64,000 bases of DNA from Streptomyces sp. NBC_00249. Lineage in GTDB: Bacteria > Actinomycetota > Actinomycetes > Streptomycetales > Streptomycetaceae. Both the position numbers and the translations under genes were made by a program. A model generated the notes under the pieces. That model worked only from the letters and a program-made list of their open reading frames with translations, did not search any database and was not told the origin of the DNA. Position 1 is the stretch's first letter, and every line of letters begins with the position of its first letter. Location of the stretch: NCBI RefSeq assembly GCF_026342355.1, contig NZ_JAPEMV010000012.1, positions 152,641-216,640 of the forward strand, in the 5' to 3' direction. Below, in pieces: positions 23,387-45,900 of the stretch.

Positions 23387-24946
23387 TCAGGCGACCGGCG
23401 CCAGGCTCGCGCCGTCGGTGTCCCGGATGATCGCGCAGACGTCCCGCAGCGCCGCCTCCAGCTGGTCGGCCTCCGCGTCGGTGAGGTACACCGAGGGCTC
23501 GAAGCGCAGCGTGTTCACCGCGCTGGAGGTCGGGAAGGTACGGACCCGGTGCGCCCGCAGGATGTGCCCCGAGACGAAGTACCCGAAGAACCCGCTCTGG
23601 GCGACGGCCCGCAGCGGCTCGTGCTCGGAGCCCGACTGGTCGTGGAACTCCAGGCCCAGCATCAGGCCCCGGCCGCGCACCTCCTTGACCGTCTCCGGGA
23701 AGTCGGCCTGGACCGAGCGGAGCATGCCGAGCAGCTTCTCGCCGCGCTCGGCCGCGCGCCGGTAGACCTCGCCGTCGCCGCGCTCCATGATCTCCAGGAC
23801 CTTGAGGGCGATGAGACAGGAGAAGCTGTCCTTGGCGAAGGTCGAGCTGTGCGCCAGCTCGAACTGCCCGTGGTAGAGCGGCTTGCGCACGAGCATCACC
23901 GCGGCCTTGGCGATGCCGCCGCCCAGGCTCTTGGCCAGCGTGTAGTAGTCACCGCGCAGGCCGAGCCGGGTGGCCGCGAGGAAGTCGCCGGTGCGGCCCA
24001 TGCCGGTCTGCACCTCGTCGATCACGACGGGGATCGAGGCCTCGGCGCAGACGTCCTGGATCTCGCGGGCGAACTCGCGGGTCAGCTCGTGGATGCCGCC
24101 CTCGCCCAGGACGGGCTCCAGGACGAAGGCCACGAAGAGCGGGAAGGCCCGCTCCACGACCTGGACCTCGCCGCCCTCGACGACGAGGTCGAGCAGCTGC
24201 GCCCGCTCCTCGTCGATGATCTTGCGCAGGGCGCCCGGCTGGTCGCGCGGGACGAAGCGGGACTGCGCGGCCAGGGCCTTGAAGGGCAGCCGGTAGCCCT
24301 CGTTGTGGGTGAGCTGCACGCTGCCGGCGAGCTTGCCGTGGAAGCCGCCCTCGGGGACGAGGAACAGCGGCGAGCGCGCGGCCTGCGCCTCGTTGCGGGC
24401 GACGACCTCGGTGACGAGGTCCTCGATCGACTCGGCGACGGCGGCCGGGACGGTGGCCCGGCCGGAGGTGACCTCGGTGAGGACGTCCTCGACGTGCGCG
24501 GCGATCTCGTCGGCGAGCGCCTTCAGGCGCAGGCCGCGGTCGAGTTCGGCGTGCTTGACGGCGGCCTCGACGGCCTCCGCCCCGCTGTTGGCGAAGATGG
24601 CGTAGTACTGCTCGTCGTCGCCGCGCTCGCGCTGGAGGATCCGGTTGAGGACCTCGGCGACGTCGTTGGCGTACGGGTGTCGCGAGAACTGCGCGTGGAC
24701 GGGGGTCTGCCCGTCCAGCAGCTCCTTGGCGTAGGCGTTGATCTCGGGGTTGTTGTGCCCGAGCATCAGGGAGCCGTAGCCGCCGACGTAGTCGAGGACC
24801 GGGATCTCGGTGCCGTCCTCGGCGCGGCGGTAGAGGGTGTTGCCCTCGCCGCGCACGTACTCGGCGTCGAGCCCGCCGGAGGCGAGCACGCCCAGCAGGA
24901 ACGGCTCGGCGAACTCGGTTCCAACCGTGGTGGGTTCGGTCGTCAT
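23387..24946 (-). CDS. cpkG: Class III PLP aminotransferase, CpkG-like
   Basis: 519-aa fold-type-I class III aminotransferase (acetylornithine/omega-aminotransferase group). The PLP lysine is K339 in LAKSLGGG, with IDEVQTGMGRTG before it and FANSGAEAVEAAVKHA as the phosphate loop. It is about 90 residues longer than typical members, with an inserted helical segment (LADEIAAHVEDVLTEV and following, about residues 157-205). In coelimycin-type pathways this enzyme aminates the aldehyde released by the synthase, giving the primary amine that closes to the cyclic imine. It lies 10 bp after the transporter gene, at the end of the cpkD-E-F-G operon. Confidence 0.9.
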   Translation of the reverse strand: MTTEPTTVGTEFAEPFLLGVLASGGLDAEYVRGEGNTLYRRAEDGTEIPVLDYVGGYGSLMLGHNNPEINAYAKELLDGQTPVHAQFSRHPYANDVAEVLNRILQRERGDDEQYYAIFANSGAEAVEAAVKHAELDRGLRLKALADEIAAHVEDVLTEVTSGRATVPAAVAESIEDLVTEVVARNEAQAARSPLFLVPEGGFHGKLAGSVQLTHNEGYRLPFKALAAQSRFVPRDQPGALRKIIDEERAQLLDLVVEGGEVQVVERAFPLFVAFVLEPVLGEGGIHELTREFAREIQDVCAEASIPVVIDEVQTGMGRTGDFLAATRLGLRGDYYTLAKSLGGGIAKAAVMLVRKPLYHGQFELAHSSTFAKDSFSCLIALKVLEIMERGDGEVYRRAAERGEKLLGMLRSVQADFPETVKEVRGRGLMLGLEFHDQSGSEHEPLRAVAQSGFFGYFVSGHILRAHRVRTFPTSSAVNTLRFEPSVYLTDAEADQLEAALRDVCAIIRDTDGASLAPVA

Positions 24947-24956
24947 GTCAGTCCCT

Positions 24957-26576
24957 TCAGGCGCTGGTGGTGGACTCTTCGCGGGTGGCGGCGGGGGCCT
25001 GCTCGGGGGCCGGGGCCTCCTCCGCCGGAGCCTCGGCGGCGCCGATCGCGGGGATGTGGCGCAGCAGCGACAGGACGATGACACCGGTGACGACGGCGAG
25101 GCCGGCGCTGACCCAGGCGGTCGCCTGGAACCCGGAGGTGAAGGCGTCGCGGGCGACGCTCACCAGCTGGGTGCCGAGGTCCGCCGGGAGGGAGGCGGCG
25201 GCGTCGGTGGCGCCGCCGACGGTGTCCCGGGCGGCTTCCGCGGCGTCGGCGGGGACGCCGGCCGGGAGGTTGTCGTCGACCTGGCCGCGGTAGACGGCGA
25301 CGGCGATGGAGCCCGTCACGGCGATGCCCAGGGCGAGGCCGAGGTCGTAGGCGGTCTGGCCGGTGGCGGCGGCGCTGCCCGCCTTCTCCGGCGGGGCGGC
25401 GCCGGCCGCCAGGGAGGTGCCGAGGACGCTGATCGGGGCGACGCCGAACATGATGACGGCGAGGCCGATGGCGGCGGGCAGGATGCCGTCCTCGTTGTGC
25501 TCGGCGATCCCGGTCAGCCAGAAGCCGATCAGGGTGACGACCAGGCCCGCGGTGATGACGAAGGCCGGGCGGATCCGCTTGGCGAACACGGGGGTGAGCT
25601 GCGAGCCCAGGATCAGGCCGGCGGCTCCGGGCAGCAGCCACAGGCCGGCGGCGAGCGGGCTGAGCCCGCCGGCGACCAGCAGGAACTGCGGGACCAGGTA
25701 CTCGACGCCGTTGAGCGCCATCATGCCGAACAGCAGGGTCAGCAGCGCGCCGGTGAAGGCGCGGGTCTTGAACAGCCGCATGTCGAGCAGCGGGGTGTCC
25801 AGGGAGTTCTGCCGGCGGACGAACACGATGGTGAAGACGGCGCCGATGAGCAGCGCGGCGAGGTTGACGACGGTGAAGCCGGTCTCGGCGAACTTCTTGA
25901 CGGCGTAGACGATCGGCAGGATCGCGGCGAGGAAGAGCACCACGCTGGCCAGGTCGATCTTGCCGGCGTTCGGGTCCTTGTACTCGGGCAGCAGGACGGG
26001 CGAGAGCACCAGCGGCACCAGCATGACCGGGACGCCCATCAGGAAGACGGAGCCCCACCACCACTGGTCGAGGAGCACGCCGCCGATGACGGGGCCGATG
26101 GCGATGCCGACGGACAGGGCGGTGACCCAGGTGGCGATGGCGGTCGCCCGCTGCCGGGCGTCCTTGAACATGTGGATGATCAGCGAGAGCGTCGACGGCA
26201 GTACCGCCGCGCCGGCCACGCCCAGCAGGGCGCGCGCGAAGATGAGCATCTCCGGGCTGGTGGAGTACGCGGCGAGCAGCGAGGAGACGATCACGCCGAC
26301 GGAGCCCAGGATCAGGAGCTTGCGGCGCCCGATCCGGTCCCCGAGGGTTCCCATGACGACCAGGAAGCCGCAGGTGAGGAACCCGTAGATGTCCGTGGTC
26401 CACAGCAGCTGCGAGCTGGTGGGCCGCAGGTCGGCCGTGACGTACGGGGTGGCCAGCCACAGCACTCCGAGGTCGGCCGTCATCAGAGTCACCGGCAGCA
26501 GCAGGACGAGGAGTCCGAACCACTCCCGCGGCCCGGCCCGCAACTCCACCGCGGGGGCGGCGGTGTTCGAAGACAT
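24957..26576 (-). CDS. cpkF: MFS drug exporter of the DHA2 (14-TM) family, CpkF-like
   Basis: 539-aa membrane protein with about 14 hydrophobic helices. Motif A is seen as GTLGDRIGRRKLL after TM2, and the first periplasmic segment has TTDIYGFLTCGFLVVMG, typical of DHA2 drug-proton antiporters. The C-terminal tail is Ala/Glu/Pro-rich and disordered. Located between the epoxide-hydrolase-like gene (33 bp upstream) and cpkG (10 bp downstream). The matching gene in the Streptomyces coelicolor cluster is cpkF, so export of the alkaloid or of its precursor, which the secreted flavoenzymes then finish, is the likely role. Confidence 0.88.
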   Translation of the reverse strand: MSSNTAAPAVELRAGPREWFGLLVLLLPVTLMTADLGVLWLATPYVTADLRPTSSQLLWTTDIYGFLTCGFLVVMGTLGDRIGRRKLLILGSVGVIVSSLLAAYSTSPEMLIFARALLGVAGAAVLPSTLSLIIHMFKDARQRATAIATWVTALSVGIAIGPVIGGVLLDQWWWGSVFLMGVPVMLVPLVLSPVLLPEYKDPNAGKIDLASVVLFLAAILPIVYAVKKFAETGFTVVNLAALLIGAVFTIVFVRRQNSLDTPLLDMRLFKTRAFTGALLTLLFGMMALNGVEYLVPQFLLVAGGLSPLAAGLWLLPGAAGLILGSQLTPVFAKRIRPAFVITAGLVVTLIGFWLTGIAEHNEDGILPAAIGLAVIMFGVAPISVLGTSLAAGAAPPEKAGSAAATGQTAYDLGLALGIAVTGSIAVAVYRGQVDDNLPAGVPADAAEAARDTVGGATDAAASLPADLGTQLVSVARDAFTSGFQATAWVSAGLAVVTGVIVLSLLRHIPAIGAAEAPAEEAPAPEQAPAATREESTTSA

Positions 26577-26609
26577 GGTTATCCCTTCATCTATGTTCTG
26601 TTGGTCTCG

Positions 26610-27452
26610 CTAGGGGGCCGTGCGGACCAGCCGGAGGATCTCCGCGGCGACCGTGTCGGGGTCCTGCTGCGGCTGCCAGTGGGAGGTCTTCTCCAGCGTC
26701 ACGAGCCGGTAGGGGCCGGTGACGTGATCGGCGGTCTTCTCGACGGCCAGTTCGCTGACCGCCGTGTCGGTGCGGCTGTAGACGAACGTCGTCGGGACGG
26801 TGACCGGGCCGAAGCCGAGGTCGTCGCCGAGGAGGTTGTTGGCCCGGTACCAGTTGAGCGCCGCGTCGAGCACGCCCGGCCTGGTGTGGGTGGTGACGTA
26901 GCGGGCGATCTGGGCGTCGGTCAGGACGCCCTCGCCGACCTGGGTGAACCAGGCGTGCAGCTGCGCGCCGTCGTCGGCGAGGAAGTGCGCGGCCGCGCCC
27001 TCGGAGACGAGGAACTCCACGTACTGGGAGCTGTGCTGCTGCTCCTCGTCCACGCGGTAGGCGTACTGGTACGCGGCGAGGTGCGGGATGGCCAGGGCGG
27101 TCAGCGTGCGCACCCGGTCGGGGTGGTGGGCCGCCAGGTACCAGGCCACCGCGGCGCCCCAGTCGTGGCCGACGACGTGGGCGGTGGTGATGCCCAGGGC
27201 GTCGAGGATCCCGAGCGCGTCGGCCGCGAGGTGCTGGATGCGGTACGCCTCGACCCCGTCCGGACGGGCGCCGTCGGAGTAGCCGCGCTGGTCGGGGGCG
27301 ATGGTGCGCAGTCCGGCCGTGTGGAGGAGGGGCTTGGTCTCGGTCCAGGACTCCTTGTTGTGGGGGAATCCGTGCAGGAGCAGGACCGGGGCGCCGTCGG
27401 CCGGGCCGCTGACGTCCACGTCGAAGACCAGGTCGCCGAGGGTGATGTCCAT
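26610..27452 (-). CDS. cpkE: Epoxide-hydrolase-like alpha/beta hydrolase, CpkE-like
   Basis: 280-aa alpha/beta-hydrolase with the epoxide hydrolase layout. The oxyanion motif is HGFPHNKESW (about 28-37). The nucleophile is Asp in GHDWGAA (about 98-104) rather than Ser. NWYRANN (about 197-203) is the cap-domain tyrosine region, and the catalytic His is in KTSHWQPQQDPD near 259. It starts 2 bp after the flavin monooxygenase gene, so the pair is translationally coupled. It may open or shape an epoxide made by CpkD, or protect the producer from its reactive bis-epoxide. Haloalkane dehalogenase is less likely given context. Confidence 0.85.
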   Translation of the reverse strand: MDITLGDLVFDVDVSGPADGAPVLLLHGFPHNKESWTETKPLLHTAGLRTIAPDQRGYSDGARPDGVEAYRIQHLAADALGILDALGITTAHVVGHDWGAAVAWYLAAHHPDRVRTLTALAIPHLAAYQYAYRVDEEQQHSSQYVEFLVSEGAAAHFLADDGAQLHAWFTQVGEGVLTDAQIARYVTTHTRPGVLDAALNWYRANNLLGDDLGFGPVTVPTTFVYSRTDTAVSELAVEKTADHVTGPYRLVTLEKTSHWQPQQDPDTVAAEILRLVRTAP

Positions 27453-27454
27453 GA

Positions 27455-28819
27455 CTACTCCTGCGACGCCGCGGCGAGGGCGGCCTCGATCTCCGGGTCG
27501 TGCAGGACGGCCGGCGAGTCGACGAGGCCGATGACGCGCGAGTAGGCGCGGGAGACGGCGGCGTCGCGCGAGGCGGCGTGCTGGACCTGTGCGATGAAGG
27601 CGTGGGCGGCCTGGACCTCGGGGGTGCGCTCGCCCTCGACCTCGGGGAAGCTGAGGTCGGCGCCGACGGCCATCTCCCAGCAGCCGTCGACCGCGTCGGC
27701 GGCGAGGTCCTTGAAGTAGGCGATCGGGTCGGGGCGCTGCGACTCGGCGGTGTGGCGGCGCAGGACGAGGGAGCCGAGGGCGGAGACGGTCATGCCCTGG
27801 GCGTAGCTCGGGTTGAAGGAGCAGACGGCGTCGCCGATGACGAGCAGGCCGGCCGGGAAGTCCGTCAGGCGCTGGTAGTGGCGGCGCAGGTTGGTCGGGA
27901 ACTTGTAGGCGACCGGCTCGTCGAGCGGCTCGGAGGCCTGGAGGACCTCGTAGATGTCCGGGGCGGCGAGCGACTTGATGAAGTCGAGGAAGCCGTCGGG
28001 GGTGGTGGCCGGGTGGTCGCCGAGGATGCCGTAGGCGGTGACGATGGAGCGGCCGCCGTCGATCTTCTGGCAGATCGCGCCGCGCGGTATGCCGGCGGAG
28101 GCGACGGTGTTGATGGAGATGTTGCCCTCGAAGGCCTCGTCCGGGACCCGGTAGTAGCGGGTGGTGTAGCCGAGGCCGATCTTGTGCTTCTCCTCCTCGA
28201 CGGCGTCGAAGCCGAACTCCTGGAGCCACACGGAGGTGCGCGAGCCGCGGCCGGTGGCGTCGACGACGAGGTCGGCGGCGAGGGTCTCCTCGGTGCCGTC
28301 CTGGCGGCGGACGACGACCCCGGTGACCTCGCGGCGGTCCTCGGTGGTGGTCAGGCGCAGGATGTCGGACTGCTCCAGGAAGCTGACCTGGGGGAGCGCG
28401 AGCACCCGGTTGCGGATGTGGCGCTCCAGGAAGGGGCGGCTCGAGGTGAGGGCGAAGAGCCCGGACTCGACCTTCTGGAGCCGCTTTCCGTTGATGATCC
28501 AGCGGACGTCGTCGGCCACGTCGCCGAGCTGGGCGCCGGCGGCCTTCATCTCCTCGGTGAGGCCGGGGAAGTACTCCTCGGCGATCTGCTGGCCGCGGGA
28601 GAGCAGGCCGTGCAGGTGGTGGCCCTGGGGAAGGCCGCGGCGCAGGTCGCCCGGACCGGTCAGCTCGTCGCGGTCCACGACGACGACCTCCGCGAAGTTC
28701 TCGGAGAGGGCACGGGCCGAGAAGAGGCCGGCGATGCTCCCGCCGAGGACGACCGCGCGTCCTCCGGTCACGTTTCCGGCGGATCCGGGGTTGACCCCTT
28801 GGGAAGATGCAGCACTCAC
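27455..28819 (-). CDS. cpkD: FAD-dependent monooxygenase, CpkD-like
   Basis: 454-aa flavoprotein of the geranylgeranyl reductase/para-hydroxybenzoate hydroxylase-like class. The dinucleotide fold is VVLGGSIAGLFSARAL (about 23-38), the middle DG region is seen as LVVDATGRGS (about 189-198), and the FAD ribityl motif is LVIGDAVCSFNPSYAQGM (about 323-340). GTG 28819 is preferred because it follows AGGAGAG; longer in-frame starts extend into the divergent promoter without coding character. First gene of the cpkD-E-F-G operon, opposite cpkA. Expected to hydroxylate or epoxidise the polyketide chain or cyclic imine. Confidence 0.88.
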   Translation of the reverse strand: MSAASSQGVNPGSAGNVTGGRAVVLGGSIAGLFSARALSENFAEVVVVDRDELTGPGDLRRGLPQGHHLHGLLSRGQQIAEEYFPGLTEEMKAAGAQLGDVADDVRWIINGKRLQKVESGLFALTSSRPFLERHIRNRVLALPQVSFLEQSDILRLTTTEDRREVTGVVVRRQDGTEETLAADLVVDATGRGSRTSVWLQEFGFDAVEEEKHKIGLGYTTRYYRVPDEAFEGNISINTVASAGIPRGAICQKIDGGRSIVTAYGILGDHPATTPDGFLDFIKSLAAPDIYEVLQASEPLDEPVAYKFPTNLRRHYQRLTDFPAGLLVIGDAVCSFNPSYAQGMTVSALGSLVLRRHTAESQRPDPIAYFKDLAADAVDGCWEMAVGADLSFPEVEGERTPEVQAAHAFIAQVQHAASRDAAVSRAYSRVIGLVDSPAVLHDPEIEAALAAASQE

Positions 28820-28947
28820 AGCGATCAGCTCTCCTTGAATTCGCACATCACTACAGCCCGGCTCAAGCTCGGCGAGACCAATGCGGCGTACCTGCGGCCA
28901 TTTGAATCGCGTAAGCCCGCAACGAAGGTATCCGTATGCGTTCCACC

Positions 28948-28991
28948 GGCCGCTCATTGTTCGGCAATGGGCCGCTCATCAGGCGTTCCAG
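28948..28991. promoter_or_regulatory. Candidate SARP box in the cpkD/cpkA divergent promoter
   Basis: The 381-bp gap between cpkD and cpkA has no gene. GGCCGCTCAT occurs twice, at 28948-28957 and 28970-28979, exactly 22 bp apart. Windows starting every 11 bp (28948, 28959, 28970, 28981) share an invariant CG at positions 4-5 and further similarity. GCGTTCCA flanks the block on both sides (28938 and 28983). An 11/22-bp register is the signature of SARP sites, so CpkO probably acts here on both operons. A TAGATT -10-like hexamer lies at 29053-29058, towards cpkA. Confidence 0.6.
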
Positions 28992-29122
28992 CGACTTGAG
29001 TTACCGGTCCATGACTGTTTGCGAACCTGCCTTTACTAGCCTGTGGGGGACTAGATTTTCGAGGCCTGATAAGGAACTCCGCGACCGGTCGTAGCAGGTG
29101 ACGGAGCCGGGGCCGCTGGAAA

Positions 29123-29190
29123 GTCGCAGTGAATCGTCGCAGTGAATCCAGGCGCAGCAGTAAACCCAGGCGCAGTAAACCCAGGAAAGG
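29123..29190 (+). repeat. Tandem repeats in the cpkA leader
   Basis: GTCGCAGTGAATC occurs twice in perfect tandem (29123-29135, 29136-29148). CAGGCGCAG(CAG)TAAACC and CAGGCGCAGTAAACC follow directly, giving four CGCAGT-like units. The last ends at the AGGAAAGG ribosome binding site (29183-29190). The repeats lie in the probable 5' untranslated region and may affect translation or be slippage products. Confidence 0.6.
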
Positions 29191-29200
29191 GCAGCCGAGC

Positions 29201-42898
<13,698 letters not shown>

Positions 42899-42958
42899 CC
42901 TGTGCGAACCCTCCATTCATCAATACCCAGCCACATCACGTCGGGGAGCTGAGATCAC

Positions 42959-45900
42959 GTGGCGAACGAGCAAGAACTCCGGGAGTACCTCAAGCGGGCC
43001 ATCGCCGATGCCCGGGACGCGAAGAAGCGTCTGCGCGAGGTAGAGGACAAGGCACAGGAGCCCATCGCGATCGTCGGGATGGCGTGCCGGTACCCCGGCG
43101 GGGTCGCCACCCCCGAAGACCTCTGGCAGCTGGTCACCGACGGGGTGGACGCGGTCAGCGGCTTCCCCGTCAACCGTGGCTGGGACCTGGAGCGGCTGTA
43201 CGACACCGACCCCGACGCGGCGGGCACCTCGTACACCGCCGAGGGCGGCTTCCTGCACGAGGCGGACCGTTTCGACCCCGAGTTCTTCGGGATGTCGCCG
43301 CGCGAGGCCCTCGCCGTGGACCCCCAGCAGCGACTGCTGCTGGAGACCACGTGGGAGGCCTTCGAGCGGGCCGGGATCGACCCGGCCTCGCTGCGCGGCA
43401 GCCGTACGGGTGTCTTCACCGGTCTGATGTACAACGACTACGGCTCCCGGTCGGGCCTGCCCGCCGAGGGCAACGAGGGCTACCTGTTCAGCGGCAGCGC
43501 CGGCTCCATCGCCTCGGGCCGTCTCGCGTACACCTTCGGTCTGGAGGGGCCGACGGTGACCGTGGACACGGCCTGTTCCTCCTCGCTGGTGGCCATGCAC
43601 ATGGCGGCGAACGCGCTGCGGGCCGGTGAGTGCGACCTCGCGCTCGCCGGCGGCGCGGCCGTCATGTCGACGCCGACCGCCTTCATCGAGTTCTCCCGGC
43701 TGCGCGGCCTGTCGGCCGACGGCCGCTGCAAGTCCTTCTCCGAGCACGCCGACGGCACGGGCTGGGCCGAGGGCGTGGGCCTGCTGCTGGTCGAGCGGCT
43801 CTCGGACGCCCGGCGCAACGGTCACCAGGTCCTCGCGGTGATCCGGGGCACCGCCGTCAACCAGGACGGTGCCTCCAACGGCCTGACCGCCCCGAACGGC
43901 CCCTCGCAGGAGCGGGTCATCCGCCAGGCGCTCGCCAACGCCGGTCTGACCACGGCCGATGTGGATCTGGTCGAGGCGCACGGCACCGGCACCTCGCTGG
44001 GCGACCCGATCGAGGCGCAGGCCCTGCTGGCGACCTACGGCCAGGACCGTCCGGCGGACCAGCCCCTGTACCTCGGCTCCCTCAAGTCGAACATCGGGCA
44101 CAGCCAGGCCGCGGCGGGCGTCGGCGGCATCATCAAGATGGTGCAGGCGATCCGGCACGGGTTCATGCCGAAGACCCTGCACGCCGAGGAGCCCTCGACG
44201 CGGATCGACTGGGAGGCGGGCGCCGTCTCGCTGCTCCAGGAGGCCCGCCAGTGGCCCGAGACGGGGGCGCCGCGCCGTGCGGGCGTGTCCTCCTTCGGTT
44301 TCGGCGGCACCAACGCGCACGTGGTCATCGAGCAGGCCCCGGCCGCCGAGGAGCCCGAGGGCGAGGCCGCCGAGGCGGCCCCGGCCCCGGCGGCGGTGCC
44401 GTTCGTACCGTGGGTGCTGTCCGGGAAGACCCCGGAGGCCGTGACGGCGCAGGCCGCGCGGCTGCTGGCCTGGGCCGAGGACCGTGCGGACCTCGACCTG
44501 GCCGGGGTGGGCCGTGCGCTGGTCGGCCTGCGGGCGCTGTTCGACCACCGTGCGGTGGTGGCGGGCGGCGACCGGGACGCGCTGCTGGCGGGTCTGCGGG
44601 CGCTGGCCTCGGGCGAGGCCTCGCCGGCCGTGGCCCAGGGGGCGAAGACCGCCGGGAAGACGGCGTTCCTGTTCACCGGCCAGGGCGCGCAGCGCGCGGG
44701 GATGGGCGAGGAGCTGTACGCCGCCTTCCCCGCCTACGCCACCGCCTTCGACGCCGTCGCCGCCGAACTGGACAAGCACCTCGACCGGCCCATCCGCGAG
44801 GTCATCGCCTCCGGTGAGGGCCTCGACGACACGGGCAACACCCAGCCCGCGCTGTTCGCCGTCGAGGTCGCCCTCTACCGGCTCGTCGAATCCTGGGGCA
44901 TCAAGCCCGACCAGCTCGCCGGACACTCCATCGGCGAACTCGCCGCCGCCCACGTCGCCGGAGTCCTCGACCTCGCCGACGCCGCCAAGCTCGTCGCGGC
45001 CCGCGCGAAGCTCATGCAGGCCCTCCCGGCCGGCGGCGCCATGATCGCCGTACAGGCCACCGAGGAGGAAGTCCTCCCGCTCCTCGACGGGCTGACGGAC
45101 CGCCTGGCCATCGCCGCGATCAACGGCCCCAACTCGGTCGTCGTCTCCGGCGACGAGGACGCGGCCCTCGAGGTCGCCGCGAAGATCGCCGGACTGGGCC
45201 GCAAGACGAAGCGGCTCACCGTCTCGCACGCCTTCCACTCCCCCCACATGGACGGGATGCTGAAGGAGTTCACCGAGGTCGCGGCCGGTCTCACCTACCA
45301 CGCCCCGAAGATCCCCGTCGTCTCCACCCTCACCGGCGAACTCGCCACCGGGGACGACCTGCGCACCGCGAAGTACTGGGCCGACCAGGTCCGCGGCGCC
45401 GTCCGCTTCACGCACGCCGTCCGCACCCTGGAGACCCTCGGCGCGAGCACCTTCACCGAGATCGGCCCGGACGCCGTCCTGACCGCGCTGGCCGCGGGCT
45501 CCGTCGAGGGCGCCGGAACCGCCCTCGCCACCCTGCGCGCGGGCCGGCCCGAAGTGCAGCAGGCCGTCCTCGCGGCCGGGCAGCTGCACGCCCGGACCGG
45601 GAAGGCCGACTGGGCGGCGTATTTCGGGGGCGGGGCCTTCGGCGGCCCGGCGGACTCCGCCGTGGACCTGCCGACGTATGCCTTCCAGCGCGAGCGGTAC
45701 TGGCTGGACGTCGCGGAGGCCGCCGCCGACGCGACGGGCCTGGGCCTGAGCGCGACCGACCACCCGATCCTCGGCGCCACCCTGGACCTCGCCGACGGCG
45801 ACCAGACCCTCTTCACCAGCCGGCTGTCGCTGCGCTCGCACCCCTGGCTCGCCGACCACGCCGTCCTCGGCACGGTCCTGCTGCCCGGTACCGGCTTCGT

